Part shown: positions 1 through 15,639 of the stretch, piece after piece
Layout: each line of letters begins with the position of its first letter
How positions within the stretch are numbered: the first letter of the stretch is position 1
NCBI GenBank assembly: GCA_018401555.1
Contig: JAGYKP010000084.1
Coordinates: 186,001 to 250,000 of the forward strand
Length of the DNA stretch: 64,000 nt
From: Halomonas sp.
Lineage (GTDB): Bacteria; Pseudomonadota; Gammaproteobacteria; Pseudomonadales; Halomonadaceae
Direction of reading: 5' to 3'
Translations under genes and position numbers: made by a program
The notes under the pieces: model-generated
Databases searched by the model: none
What the model saw: only the letters and a program-made list of their open reading frames with translations
What the model was told of the DNA's origin: nothing

Positions 1-64
1 GGTGACGCCTGATACACCGCCGGCCGAATCGGAAACGACCAGCGGCCAGCGGCCGAGTGAATAA
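1..64 (+). CDS. pilP: C-terminal tail of a PilP-like pilus assembly lipoprotein (partial)
   Basis: An open frame enters from the left edge (codons start at base 2) and ends at TAA 62-64. Its last 20 residues are hydrophilic and rich in Ser, Glu, Pro and Thr. In the conserved pilMNOPQ cluster the gene just before pilQ is pilP, an inner-membrane lipoprotein that connects the PilNO platform to the PilQ secretin. The identity rests only on position, since the conserved part of the protein lies outside the window. Confidence 0.4.
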   Translation, partial: VTPDTPPAESETTSGQRPSE

Positions 65-144
65 GCAAACAAGCGAATAAGCGAACAGCACAGCAAGCCT
101 ACCGCCGTTCCCGGGGAGCGGCGTCAAGCGGGGGGAAGGGAACC

Positions 145-2244
145 ATGCGATCACTCATCATCAAGCGTGCCGCGGCATTGCTCGCCATGCTGGCGGTGTC
201 GGGAACCGCCCTGGCGGCCTCGACGCTCGAAGGCCTCGACTTCCGGCAGGGTGCCAGCGGTGAGCTCGAGGTCGATCTCGACTTCGCCGGACCGGTACCC
301 GAGGTGCGCGGCTACCGTATCGATGATCCGGCGCGGCTGACCATCGACCTGATGGAGACCGACAACCGCCTCGACCGTCGCAGCTACTCCCTGGGTATCG
401 GCGGCGTGCAGCAGGTCACCGCCCTGGAGGCCGGCTCGCGCACCCGCCTGGTCTTCGACCTCGAGGGGCCGCTGCCCTACAACACCCGCGAACAGGGCAA
501 CCGCCTGCGCCTGGCCATCGGCGGTGGCGCCGCCGATACCGGCGTGGCCGCCCGTGCCGCCAGCCCTTCCACCACCCCGACGGCCACCACCACGACAGCC
601 GCCGCGTCGCCCGAGCCGGCGCCGCGCCAGCCGGTCAGCAGCGGGCCCAGCGTCGAGGATATCGACTTCCGCCGCGGCAGCGATGGCGCCGGCCGGCTGG
701 TGGTCACCTTCGACCGCGCCGGCGTCGACGCCCGGGTGAACGAGAGCGGCCGCAACCGCATCACCGCCGAGCTGATGGATGTCGACCTTCCCACCTCGCT
801 GGACCAGGTCTATGACGTCAGCGACTTCGGCACCCCGCTGCAGCGGATCACCCCGCGCGTGGGTCGCAACGGCGTGACCCTCGACATCCAGGGCAGCGGC
901 GACTACGCCATGGTCTCCACCCAGAGCGGCCGCCAGCTGACCATCGAGGCCCAGCCGGTCACCCGCCAGCAGCAGGAACAGCGGGTGCGCGAGCAGTTCC
1001 CCTACACCGGCGAGCGCATCACCCTGAACTTCCAGGATATCGAGGTGCGCTCGGTGCTGGCGATCATCGCCGACTTCACCGGGCTCAACCTGGTGGCCAG
1101 CGACAGCGTGCAGGGTCGCGTGACCCTGAACCTCGAGGATGTGCCCTGGGACCAGGCACTGGACCTGGTGCTCAAGAGCCACGGCCTGTCCAGCCGCCAG
1201 GATGGCAACGTGATCGTGGTGGCCCCCGCCGCCGAGTTGGCCCAGCGTGAGCAGCTCGAGCTGCAGACCCGCGAGCAGCTCGAGACCCTGGCGCCGCTGG
1301 AGACCGAATATATCGAGGTCAAGTACGCCAAGGCGAATGATATCGCGGCCCTGCTGCGCGGTGGCGGCCAGTCGGGCTTCGGCCTGCTGACCGAGCGCGG
1401 CAAGGTGGCGGTGGACCCGCGCACCAATACCCTGCTGATCCAGGATACCGCCGACCAGATCGATAGCATCATGGATACCCTGGAGCGCCTTGACGTGGCG
1501 GTGCGCCAGGTGCAGATCGAGGCGCGTATTGTCATCGCCGGACAGACGGCCTCGCGTGAACTGGGCGTCAACTGGGGGGCGTCGGGAGCAGGCAGCCGCT
1601 TCGATCTGGGGGGCGCCTCCGATGGTTCGCCGATCTCCGGGCTTGGCGGGCTGGCGGTAGATTTCGGTTCCACCGACCGTGGCGTCGGCGGCATGACCAG
1701 TTTCGCCTTCGGCTACCTCTCCGGCGATGTGCTGCTCGACCTGGAGCTGCGCGCCATGGAGAGCGATGGCAAGAGCTATACCATCTCCCAGCCGCGAGTG
1801 ATTACCGCCAACCAGACCACCGCGGTGATCAAGCAGGGGCAGGAGCGTGCCTATCGCGAGGCGGCGGCCAGTGGCGCCTCGGCGGTGGACTTCAAGGAGG
1901 CAGTGCTCTCCCTGGAGGTGACGCCCCAGATCACCCCGGACAACCGCATCATCATGGATGTGGCGATCACCAATGACACCTTCGGCGAGTTCAACCCCGG
2001 CGAGGAGCCCCCGATCAACAAGAATGAGATCGAGACCCAGGTGCTGGTGGACAACGGTCAGACCGTGGTGCTGGGAGGGATATTGCAGACCGAGGAGCTG
2101 CAGAACCTGGTCAAGACGCCCTTCCTGGGCGATATCCCGGTGCTCGGCAATCTGTTCCGCTATACCCAGGAGAGCAACGACAAGGTAGAGTTGCTGGTGT
2201 TCATTACCCCACGAATCCTGGACGACGGTGTGGCCCTTCGCTGA
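145..2244 (+). CDS. pilQ: Type IV pilus secretin PilQ
   Basis: Outer-membrane secretin that forms the pore for the type IV pilus; 699 aa, a normal length for PilQ. A Sec signal peptide (basic MRSLIIKR, hydrophobic stretch, ALAA cleavage region near residue 25) is followed by two AMIN repeats (about 28-125 and 170-270; each holds a 'DFR.G..GEL/GRL' start) that bind peptidoglycan. A secretin N0 domain begins near 290 ([19 protein letters not shown]), then a second N domain, then the secretin beta-barrel with the hallmark [13 protein letters not shown] motif near the C terminus. An AAGGGAA ribosome site precedes ATG 145. The stop codon overlaps the aroK start, so the two are probably translationally coupled. 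Confidence 0.95.
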   Translation: MRSLIIKRAAALLAMLAVSGTALAASTLEGLDFRQGASGELEVDLDFAGPVPEVRGYRIDDPARLTIDLMETDNRLDRRSYSLGIGGVQQVTALEAGSRTRLVFDLEGPLPYNTREQGNRLRLAIGGGAADTGVAARAASPSTTPTATTTTAAASPEPAPRQPVSSGPSVEDIDFRRGSDGAGRLVVTFDRAGVDARVNESGRNRITAELMDVDLPTSLDQVYDVSDFGTPLQRITPRVGRNGVTLDIQGSGDYAMVSTQSGRQLTIEAQPVTRQQQEQRVREQFPYTGERITLNFQDIEVRSVLAIIADFTGLNLVASDSVQGRVTLNLEDVPWDQALDLVLKSHGLSSRQDGNVIVVAPAAELAQREQLELQTREQLETLAPLETEYIEVKYAKANDIAALLRGGGQSGFGLLTERGKVAVDPRTNTLLIQDTADQIDSIMDTLERLDVAVRQVQIEARIVIAGQTASRELGVNWGASGAGSRFDLGGASDGSPISGLGGLAVDFGSTDRGVGGMTSFAFGYLSGDVLLDLELRAMESDGKSYTISQPRVITANQTTAVIKQGQERAYREAAASGASAVDFKEAVLSLEVTPQITPDNRIIMDVAITNDTFGEFNPGEEPPINKNEIETQVLVDNGQTVVLGGILQTEELQNLVKTPFLGDIPVLGNLFRYTQESNDKVELLVFITPRILDDGVALR

Positions 2245-2786
2245 TGTTGGCACTACCCAACCTGATACTGATCGGCCCCATGGGGGCCGGCAAGAGCACC
2301 ATCGGCCGCCTCCTGGCGGCCGAGCTTTCTCGTGACTTCCTGGATACCGACCATGAGATCCAGGCGCGCTGCGGCGCCGATATTCCCTGGATCTTCGACG
2401 TCGAGGGCGAAGCGGGCTTCCGCGATCGCGAGACCCTGATGATCGACGAGCTGACCCGCCGCGAGGGCGTGGTGATCGCCACCGGCGGCGGCGCCGTGCT
2501 GCGCGAGGAGAATCGCCGCATGCTGCGCGAGCGGGGAACCGTCATCTACCTCTTCACCACCGTGGAGCAGCAGCTCAAGCGCACTGCCAAGGACCGTAAC
2601 CGGCCGCTGCTGCAGCGCCCGGACAAGGAGGCGGTGCTGCGCGAGATGTTCGGCCAGCGCGACCCCCTCTACCGCGCCACCGCCGATCTCACGGTACGCA
2701 CCGATCGCCGCGGCCCGCGCTCGGTGGTCAACGATATCGTCCGCCGCGTGACGCGGCTGGTCGACCCCCTGCAAGCCAAGGCCTGA
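2244..2786 (+). CDS. aroK: Shikimate kinase
   Basis: Phosphorylates shikimate to shikimate-3-phosphate with ATP, step five of the chorismate pathway. 180 aa, the usual size. The P-loop GPMGAGKST lies at about residues 11-19, the substrate-binding GGGAV motif at about 80, and the lid arginines in the KDRNRPLL segment at about 115. The start codon overlaps the last base of pilQ (ATG inside GCTGATG). The pilQ-aroK-aroB order is typical of gammaproteobacteria. AroK and AroB act in the same pathway and are separated by only 3 bases. Confidence 0.96.
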   Translation: MLALPNLILIGPMGAGKSTIGRLLAAELSRDFLDTDHEIQARCGADIPWIFDVEGEAGFRDRETLMIDELTRREGVVIATGGGAVLREENRRMLRERGTVIYLFTTVEQQLKRTAKDRNRPLLQRPDKEAVLREMFGQRDPLYRATADLTVRTDRRGPRSVVNDIVRRVTRLVDPLQAKA

Positions 2787-2789
2787 ACC

Positions 2790-3897
2790 ATGACCCAGAC
2801 CCCTTCCGGCCCGCACACCCTCGAGGTGGCGCTGGGCAGTCGCAGTTACCCCATCCATATCGGCCCCGGCCTGCTCGGCGAGCCCGGCGCCCTGGCCCCC
2901 TGGCTGGCCGGCCGCCAGGTGATGATCGTCACCAACGAGACGGTGGCGCCGCTCTACCTCGAGCGCTGCCGCAAGGCCCTGCCGGACGATATGGAGCTGC
3001 GTGAACTGGTGCTGCCCGACGGCGAGGCCACCAAGAACCTCGAGCATGTCTCGCGCATCTGGGATGCCCTGCTCGAGGCCGGCTTCAACCGCCGCTGCAC
3101 CCTGGTGGCCCTGGGCGGCGGCGTGATCGGCGACATGGTGGGCTTCGCCGCGGCCTGCTACCAGCGCGGCGTGGCCTTCATCCAGGTGCCCACCACCCTG
3201 CTGGCCCAGGTGGACTCGTCGGTGGGCGGCAAGACCGGGGTCAACCATCCGCTGGGCAAGAACATGATCGGTGCCTTCTGGCAGCCCCGGGCGGTGCTGA
3301 TCGACACCGATACCCTGGCCACACTGCCGCCCCGCGAGCTCTCGGCCGGCCTGGCCGAGGTGATCAAGTACGGCCTGATTCGCGACGCCGAATTCCTCGC
3401 CTGGCTGGAGCAGGCACTGCCCGCGCTGCGCGACCTGGCGCCCGCCGCCCTGGCCCGTGCCATCCAGCGCAGCTGTGCGCTCAAGGCAGAGATCGTCGCC
3501 GAGGACGAGACCGAGCAGGGCGTACGTGCGCTGCTCAACCTGGGGCACACCTTCGGTCATGCCATCGAGGCCCATCAGGGCTATGGCAACTGGCTGCATG
3601 GCGAGGCCGTGGGGACCGGCATGCTGATGGCCGCCGAGCTCTCCTGCCGCCTGGGCTGGATCTCCGCGAATGACGTCGAGCGCCTGCGGGCCATCCTGCA
3701 GGGCCGCGGGCCTGCCGCTGGAGGCCCCGGCCGAGATGGGTGTCGACGACTTCCTGTCGCGCATGCGCCTCGACAAGAAGAACGTCGACAGCCGCCTGCG
3801 TCTGGTGCTGCTGCGCGCCCTGGGCGAAGCCTGCGTGGATGACGCCACCCCCGAGGAGACCCTGGCGTCGCTGCTGGAGCAGTTTCCCCGCGGCTGA
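2790..3897 (+). CDS. aroB: 3-dehydroquinate synthase (one frameshift)
   Basis: NAD-dependent enzyme that cyclises DAHP to 3-dehydroquinate, step two of the shikimate pathway. The first ~305 residues show the family signature: [11 protein letters not shown] near 112, the [21 protein letters not shown] block near 130-150, and the metal-ligand segments [11 protein letters not shown] and the following LHGEAV. At the G run 3701-3703 one base is in excess: the frame from 2790 would end at 3842 with an unrelated Arg/Pro-rich tail, while the next frame continues as normal AroB C-terminal sequence ([14 protein letters not shown]...) to TGA 3895-3897. Corrected length is 368 aa, normal for the family. 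I take the extra G for an assembly error. Confidence 0.92.
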
Positions 3898-3942
3898 GCC
3901 AGCTTTCTTCCTCCCTTCTTCATATTCTTCTCTGATGACTGT

Positions 3943-3971
3943 CACGCCCGCGCCATCCTGGTGCGGGCGTG
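3943..3971 (+). terminator. Hairpin downstream of aroB
   Basis: A 12-bp stem (3943-3954 with 3960-3971, one G-T wobble) closes a 5-base loop shortly after the aroB stop. The downstream T tract is weak, so termination may be Rho-assisted. It most likely ends the pilQ-aroK-aroB transcript. Confidence 0.5.
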
Positions 3972-4360
3972 GCTCGTCTATGCTGCTGTAAGCGGCACCG
4001 CAAGCGGCAGAAAACGATCGATTGGCATGCCTTATGCGCTATCGGCATGGGGAAATTCGCCATGACAAGACTAAAGTCTAATGCTTTTTCCTGTTCGTTA
4101 AACTTGCGTTTATGGCGTTTGCAAGTCGTTGAGTGGTGGGGTTTTTTGCCCTGAGGGTAGGTAGCAACTGTCGGATTTATCGACGGTTTCTCGGAAGGGG
4201 TGGGCGCGATCCCATTGCGCTGCAGCGCGGCCGCTGGCTATGCTGGCCGCTCTTTTGCCATGCAGGTCGGCGCGGGGGTTGCGCCATCTCGGTGAAATAA
4301 AAAACCCTTGAGAATATCACGAGATTCCTGCCAAGAAAACCACTTTCCCGAGGCGCGCCA
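3972..4360. other. gltB upstream region, AT-richer than its surroundings
   Basis: Together with the aroB hairpin this fills a 460-base gap between aroB and gltB. In Pseudomonas-type gene order damX sits here, but no damX-like protein is present. Bases 4040-4180 are clearly AT-richer than the genes and contain the inverted repeat AGACT-AA-AGTCT at 4068-4079 and a CTTGC/GCAAG pair around 4104-4126. These would suit promoter or operator elements for gltB. I cannot assign a definite -35/-10 pair. Short open frames here have no coding character. Confidence 0.35.
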
Positions 4361-7300
4361 ATGAACAGAGGTCTTCATCAGCCCGGCGAGTTCCGCGACA
4401 ACTGCGGGTTCGGCCTGATCGCCCACATGGAGGGCCGTGCCAGCCATGAGCTGCTGCGCACCGCCATCGAATCCCTGACCTGCATGACCCACCGCGGCGG
4501 CATCGCCGCCGACGGCAAGACCGGTGACGGCTGTGGCCTGCTGCTGCAGCTGCCCGACGCCTTCATGCGTGACGTGGCCAGCGAGGCGCTGGGGGTCACC
4601 CTGGGCGAGCGCTTCGCGGTGGGGGTGGTGTTCCTGCCCGACGACGATGCCCGAGCCGCCCACGCCGCGGAGGTGCTCGAGGGCGAGCTGCGCGCCCGTG
4701 GCCTGGTGATCCGCGGCTGGCGCGAGGTGCCGGTGGATGCCTCGGTGTGTGGCCCCATGGCGCTCGAGTGCCTGCCGCGCATCCGCCACCTGTTCGTGGA
4801 GCCGGGCAAGAACGGCAGCCACGAGACCTTCGAGGTCGACCTGTTCATGGCCCGTCGCCTCGCCGAGCAGGCGCTGCGCGACGAGGAGGAGTTCTACGTC
4901 TGCTCGCTCTCCGAGAAGGTGCTCTCCTACAAGGGGCTGGTGATGCCGGTGGACCTGCCGGCCTTCTTCCATGACCTCGGTGACGAGCGCCTGGAGACGG
5001 CGATCTGCGTCTTCCACCAGCGCTTCTCCACCAACACCGCGCCGCGCTGGCCGCTGGCCCAGCCGTTCCGGCTGCTGGCCCACAACGGCGAGATCAACAC
5101 CATCGAGGCCAACCGCGGCTGGGCCAATTCGCGCAAGGAGAACTTCGTCTGCGAGCGGCTGCCCGACATCGCCGGGCTCGACGAGATCGTCAACACCGTG
5201 GGTTCCGACTCCTCGAGCATGGACAACATGCTCGAGGTGCTGCTGATGGGAGGCATGGAGCTGCACCGTGCGGTGCGCATGATGGTGCCGCCGGCGTGGC
5301 AGAACGTAGAGCTGATGGACGCCGAGCTGCGGGCCTTCTACGAGTACAACTCCATGCACGTGGAGCCCTGGGACGGCCCCGCCGGCGTGGTGATGACCGA
5401 TGGCCGCCAGGCGCTGTGTATGCTCGACCGCAACGGCCTTCGCCCGGCACGCTGGGTGATCACCAAGAACGGCTTCATCACCCTGGCCTCGGAGATCGGC
5501 ACCTACGGTTACCGCCCCGAGGACGTGGTGGCCAAGGGCCGCGTGGGGCCGGGCCAGGTGCTCGCCGTGGACACCGAGACCGGCGAGGTGCTGCACACCG
5601 ACGACATCGACGAGCGCCTCAAGTCGGCCTACCCCTACAAGCGCTGGCTGAAGCAGGAGGCGCAGTACCTGGAGTCGGCGCTCACCGAGCTGGCCAGCTT
5701 CCACAACATGGACGCCGACGCCCTGGCGGTGGCCCAGAAGATGTTCCAGGTCAGCTTCGAGGAGCGCGACCTGCTGCTGCGCCCGCTGGGCGAGAGCGGC
5801 CAGGAGGCGGTGGGCTCCATGGGCGACGACACCCCCATGGCAGTGCTCTCCGCCAAGCCCCGCGTGCTCAGCGACTATTTCCGCCAGAAGTTCGCCCAGG
5901 TCACCAACCCGGCCATCGACCCGCTGCGCGAGGCGATCGTGATGTCGCTGGAGACCTGCATCGGCGCCGAGCGCAACGTCTTCAAGGCGACCCCGGAGCA
6001 CGCCCACCGCATCATCCTGACCACGCCGATCCTCTCGCCGCGCAAGTTCACCGCGCTGGTGGAGCAGGAGGATCCGGCCTACGCCAGCCACCGCCTGCGC
6101 ATGGCCTACGATCCCGAGCAGCATGGCCTGCACGCGGCCCTGCGTGGGCTCTGCCGCGAGGCCGAGCAGGCGGTGCAGGCCGGCAAGGTGATCCTGGTGC
6201 TCTCCGACGCCGACCTCGAGAAGGGCGAGCTGCCGATCCATGCCGCCCTGGCGGTGGGCGCCGTGCACCACCACCTGGGCCGGCTGGCGCTGCGCCCGCG
6301 CTGCAACATCGTGGTGGAGACCGGCTACGCCCGCGACGCCCACCAGATGGCGGTGCTGTTCGGAGTGGGCGCCACCGCGGTCTTCCCGTGGCTCGCCTAC
6401 CAGGTGATGGCCGACATGCACCGCACCGGCGAGCTGGTCGGCAACCCGGCCGACGCCCGCGAGAACTACCGCAAGGGGCTGCAGAAGGGGCTGTTCAAGA
6501 TCCTCTCCAAGATGGGCATCTCGACGCTGGCCTCCTACCGCGGCTCCATGCTCTTCGAGGCGGTCGGCCTCGACGACGAGGTGATGGCACTGTGCTTCCC
6601 GGGGATGGCTTCGCGCATCCAGGGCACCGGCTTCGCCGAGCTCCAGCTGCAGCAGGAGCTGCTCGCCCGCGACGCCTGGATCCCGCGCAAGGGCATCAGC
6701 CAGGGCGGCCTGTTCAAGTACGTGCACGGCCACGAGTACCACGCCTTCAACCCCGATGTGGTCAAGTCCCTGCAGGAGGCGGTGCAGGAGGGCAGCTACG
6801 CCAAGTGGAAGCGCTTCGCTGCGCTGGTCAACGAGCGTGATCCGGCCACCCTGCGCGACCTGCTGCGCCTCAAGCCGGCCGCCGAGCCGCTGCCCTCGAG
6901 GAGGTCGAGCCGGTCGAGGAGCTGCTGCCGCGATTCGACAGCGCCGGGATGTCGCTGGGCGCGCTGTCGCCGGAGGCCCACGAAGCGCTGGCCCAGGCCA
7001 TGAACGAGTCCGGCGGGCGCTCCAACTCCGGCGAGGGCGGCGAGGACCCGGCCCGCTACGGCACCATCCGCTCCTCCAAGATCAAGCAGATCGCCTCGGG
7101 GCGCTTCGGTGTCACCCCGGCCTATCTGGTCAACGCCGAGGTGCTGCAGATCAAGGTGGCCCAGGGCGCCAAGCCCGGCGAGGGCGGCCAGCTGCCCGGC
7201 GGCAAGGTCAACGAGCTGATCGCCCGGCTGCGCTACGCGGTGCCCGGCGTGACCCTGATCTCGCCGCCGCCGCACCACGATATCTACTCCATCGAGGACC

Positions 7301-8811
7301 TGGCCCAGCTGATCTTCGACCTCAAGCAGGTCAACCCGGACGCCCAGGTCTCGGTGAAGCTGGTCTCCGAGCCCGGCATCGGCACCATCGCCACCGGCGT
7401 GGCCAAGGCCTACGCCGACCTGATCACCGTCTCCGGCTACGACGGCGGCACCGCGGCGAGCCCCATCACCTCCATCAAGCACGCCGGTTCCCCCTGGGAG
7501 CTGGGCCTGCCCGAGGTGCATCAGGCGCTGCGCATCAACGGCCTGCGCGACAAGATCCGCCTGCAGACCGACGGCGGCCTGAAGACCGGCCTCGACGTGG
7601 TCAAGGCGGCGATCCTCGGCGCCGAGAGCTTCGGCTTCGGTACCGCGCCCATGGTCGCCCTGGGCTGCAAGTACCTGCGCATCTGTCATCTCAACAACTG
7701 CGCCACCGGCGTGGCCACCCAGCACGACTACCTGCGCGGCGAGCACTTCCGCGGCACCGTGGACATGGTCAAGCACTACTTCCGCTTTATCGCCGAGGAG
7801 GTGCGCGAGCTGCTGGCCATGCTGGGGGTGGCCAGGCTCACCGACCTGATCGGGCGCACCGACCTGCTCGAGGTGATCGAGGGGGTGACCGCTTCCCAGC
7901 GCAAGCTCGACCTCAGCCCGCTGCTCGGCAACGACCATGTGCCGGCGGACGCCCCGCAGTTCTGCCAGGTGAGCCGCAACGTGCCCCATGACCCGGGCGC
8001 CAAGAACCAGGAGGTGCTGGAGGCGCTCAAGGACGCCATCGAGAAGAAGAGCGGCGGCGAGTTCGCCTTCACCATCACCAACTGCGATCGCAGCGTGGGG
8101 GCACTGACCTCCGGCGCCATCGCCAAGCGCTACGGCGAGGCGGGCCTCGAGGACGCCCCGGTCACCGCCTGCTTCACCGGCGTGGCCGGCCAGAGCTTCG
8201 GGGTGTGGAACGCCCGCGGCCTGCACCTCTACCTGGAGGGCGACGCCAACGACTACGTCGGCAAGGGCATGAACGGCGGCAAGGTGGTGATCACGCCGCC
8301 GAAGGGCAGCCGCTTCGAGAGCCACAAGACGGCCATCGTCGGCAACACCTGCCTGTATGGCGCCACCGGCGGCAAGCTGTTCGCCGCGGGCACCGCCGGC
8401 GAGCGCTTCGGGGTGCGCAACTCCGGTGCCCACGCGGTGATCGAGGGCGCCGGCGACCACTGCTGCGAGTACATGACCGGCGGCCTGGTGGCCGTGCTCG
8501 GCGAGACCGGGGTCAACTTCGGCGCGGGCATGACCGGCGGCTTCGCCTACGTGCTCGACGAGGACCGCTCCTTCGTCGACAAGTACAACCACGAGCTGGT
8601 GGAGATCCACCGGGTCAACACCGAGGCCATGGAAGCCCATCGCCGCCACCTGCGCGAGGTGATCGAGGAGTTCGTCGAGGAGACCGGCTCGGCCCGCGGC
8701 CGCGCCATCCTCGAGGACTTCAGCGACTTCACCCGCCACTTCTGGCTGGTGAAGCCCAAGGCGGCGAGCCTGAACAGCCTGCTGGCCCAATCCCGGCGTC
8801 AGCCGGAATAA
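4361..8811 (+). CDS. gltB: Glutamate synthase (NADPH) large subunit (one frameshift)
   Basis: Transfers the amide nitrogen of glutamine to 2-oxoglutarate to give two glutamates; partner of GltD. Domains in order: class-II glutaminase with the catalytic Cys exposed after propeptide removal (DNCGFG, Cys15), central domain, FMN-binding synthase domain ([13 protein letters not shown] region, then the [12 protein letters not shown]e-S loop), and the C-terminal beta-helix (repeated GxxxGG.V). One C is missing at 6893-6895: the first frame runs off at 7003 while the second continues in phase to TAA 8809-8811. Restoring the base gives 1483 aa, the family norm. CGAGG precedes ATG 4361. Confidence 0.95.
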
Positions 8812-10335
<1,524 letters not shown>

Positions 10336-10401
10336 GCGCCGAGCTACAAGCGCCGAGCCGCCAAGGGGCGTGGCCAGCAGCCAGTAGCAAGTGGCAAGTC
10401 C

Positions 10402-10436
10402 AAAGTAGCAAGAGACGCTGTGGCTCTTGCTACTTT
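10402..10436 (+). terminator. Hairpin ending the gltBD operon
   Basis: A perfect 13-bp stem (AAAGTAGCAAGAG at 10402-10414 with its complement at 10424-10436) closes a 9-base loop and ends in TTT. It lies 67 bases after gltD and before the octamer array. A Rho-independent terminator is the simplest reading, though the T tract is short. Confidence 0.55.
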
Positions 10437-10446
10437 CCACTTTTGA

Positions 10447-14507
<4,061 letters not shown>

Positions 14508-14512
14508 TCCCG

Positions 14513-14553
14513 TGTAGGAAATCGCCTACATTTCGTGTCAGTGATATCCGACA
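14513..14553 (+). promoter_or_regulatory. Two tandem GacA/UvrY-box-like palindromes
   Basis: Box 1 at 14513-14530 is TGTAGG-N6-CCTACA, a perfect 6-bp inverted repeat with the same architecture as the GacA box TGTAAG-N6-CTTACA. Box 2 at 14536-14553 is TGTCAG-N6-CCGACA, an imperfect copy shifted by 23 bp. Box 1 lies about 190 bp upstream of the proposed start of the GGA-rich RNA, comparable to the long spacing known for GacA-controlled rsm genes. Box 2 also reads as TGTC-N10-GACA, the motif reported for GlrR, so its owner is uncertain. Confidence 0.6.
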
Positions 14554-14564
14554 TGGAGACGAGG

Positions 14565-14597
14565 AGGCCTGCACCCTAGGGTGCAGGCCTTCTTTTT
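14565..14597 (+). terminator. Rho-independent terminator of eno
   Basis: A fully self-complementary 26-base palindrome (AGGCCTGCACCC... at 14565-14590) is followed by TCTTTTT. This is a textbook intrinsic terminator for the pyrG-kdsA-eno transcript. It also insulates the RNA gene downstream from eno read-through. Confidence 0.9.
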
Positions 14598-14682
14598 ATC
14601 TATCTGAAAAACAAGCGTTATTTTTGAAAAAATGGTGCCTCGGCGGAGAGAGGGTTGGCGTGGGTGGCGCGGCGCCGGGTGC

Positions 14683-14710
14683 TTGTGCCTGGGCCAGGCT
14701 CTGCCAGAAT
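14683..14710 (+). promoter_or_regulatory. Candidate promoter of the GGA-rich RNA
   Basis: TTGTGC (14683-14688), 16-base spacer, CAGAAT (14705-14710). It is a weak sigma70 match, as expected for a promoter that needs an activator. A start about 7 bases downstream would place the RNA's 5' end just before its cluster of GGA motifs. Confidence 0.4.
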
Positions 14711-14714
14711 GCAC

Positions 14715-14890
14715 AGCGGGACGAGGAGGCAAGGAACAGTGCCTCCGGCAGGATGCAACGGGATGCTGAGTGATGCGCCAGGTGCGGCAGGAAGCCGCCT
14801 CCGGGCAGGGAGGTCATCACGGGAGTCCGGGTGGAAGGAGCCACCCCTGGAATCGCTTGGAGCTGGCGGCCCCTGGGCCGCCTTTTCCCT
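14715..14890 (+). ncRNA. CsrB/RsmZ-type CsrA-sequestering small RNA
   Basis: About 176 nt with no credible coding frame. It contains 12 GGA trinucleotides, several times more than chance even at this base composition. Several sit in hairpin loops, the structure bound by CsrA/RsmA: GGAGGC/GCCTCC around AAGGAACAGT (14725-14746), GCGGC/GCCGC around AGGAA (14784-14798), and GGGTGG/CCACCC around AAGGAG (14829-14846). It ends with a GC-rich terminator and T run (14865-14886). GacA-like boxes lie about 190 bp upstream. In Pseudomonas, rsmZ also lies beside fdxA, and fdxA is the next gene here. csrA lies 10 kb away. The 5' end is inferred from the promoter guess; orientation follows from the terminator. 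Confidence 0.75.
14865..14890 (+). terminator. Rho-independent terminator of the GGA-rich RNA
   Basis: GGCGGCC (14865-14871) pairs with GGCCGCC (14876-14882) around a CCTG tetraloop and is followed by TTTTCCCTT. It faces the plus strand and has no upstream protein gene to serve other than the RNA. Confidence 0.75.
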
Positions 14891-14932
14891 TGTATGGTGT
14901 TCTCCTTCTTCTGCCCGGTGGTAGGGCAGAAG

Positions 14933-14970
14933 CGACAGCACCGACCGTCGAGAGACGGTCGGCGCTGTCG
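14933..14970 (-). terminator. Hairpin downstream of fdxA
   Basis: A 17-bp stem with a single mismatch (14933-14949 with 14954-14970) closes a GAGA loop 30 bases after the fdxA stop codon. A probable terminator for fdxA on the minus strand; it also separates fdxA from the converging RNA gene. Confidence 0.6.
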
Positions 14971-14999
14971 TTATCGGGCGAGCCAGCGGGGCGGTGGTC

Positions 15000-15323
15000 T
15001 CAGCGCTCCAGCAGATCGAGCTTGCCCGGCTTGCCGTCCCACTCCTCGGCATCAGGCAGCGGGTCCGTCTTCTCGCTGATATTGGGCCACACCTCGGCCA
15101 GTTCGGCGTTGATCTCGATGAACGGCTCCTGGCCGTCAGGCAGCTCATCCTCCGAGAAGATCGCCTCGGCGGGGCACTCCGGCTCGCACAGGGCGCAGTC
15201 GATGCACTCGTCGGGGTGGATCACCAGGAAGTTGGGGCCCTCGTAGAAGCAGTCCACCGGACACACCTCGACGCAGTCGGTGTACTTGCACTTGATGCAG
15301 TTCTCGGTGACGACGAATGTCAT
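15000..15323 (-). CDS. fdxA: 7Fe ferredoxin FdxA
   Basis: Small electron carrier with one [3Fe-4S] and one [4Fe-4S] cluster. 107 aa, the same length as Azotobacter-type ferredoxin I. The cluster motifs are [14 protein letters not shown] (about 9-22) and [12 protein letters not shown] (about 40-51). The acidic C-terminal extension ([10 protein letters not shown]...) is typical. The frame is open further upstream, but ATG 15323, preceded by GGGAGGGAA, gives the conserved MTFVVTENC start. It lies downstream of mutS on the same strand, as in Pseudomonas. Confidence 0.95.
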   Translation of the reverse strand: MTFVVTENCIKCKYTDCVEVCPVDCFYEGPNFLVIHPDECIDCALCEPECPAEAIFSEDELPDGQEPFIEINAELAEVWPNISEKTDPLPDAEEWDGKPGKLDLLER

Positions 15324-15388
15324 GCCGCTCTTCCCTCCCTCGTGGCCGGGCGCGCCTGGGGCCACGGCCGCTGTGAATAGTAAAAGGT

Positions 15389-15410
15389 AATAAGAAAAAG
15401 CTTTCTTATT
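15389..15410 (-). promoter_or_regulatory. Inverted repeat in the fdxA upstream region
   Basis: AATAAGAAA (15389-15397) and TTTCTTATT (15402-15410) form a 9-bp inverted repeat with a 4-base centre in an AT-rich patch 66-87 bases upstream of fdxA. It could be an operator or part of the fdxA promoter; the sequence TACTAT just downstream on the minus strand is a possible -10. The rest of the fdxA-mutS gap (15411-15639) shows nothing I recognise. Confidence 0.3.
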
Positions 15411-15639
15411 CTAACGTGTCCGGTAATCCGTCCATTCTAGTCGCCGCCGCCAGGCCGCCGCAAGCAAGCGTCTGCAGGACAGGGGCACGGAGCGAGGAGC
15501 GCCGGGGGCTGGCCGAAAGGGAGGTCCTACGCCAGGGACGGCGTCGGTAGCGCCCAGGGATGGGTTCACAGCGCCTCCCTGCAGGCCTGCCCCCGGGTCA
15601 GCCCGAGCGTACTGGTAGCGGCGACAAGCATTGCCGGAT

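Noticed and set aside
4238..6742. Very long minus-strand open frame opposite gltB
   Set aside because: It mirrors gltB codon positions, is rich in His/Gly/Leu/Val as antisense frames of GC-rich genes are, and carries no domain. The same applies to long antisense frames opposite pilQ, alaS, oadA, smc and others.
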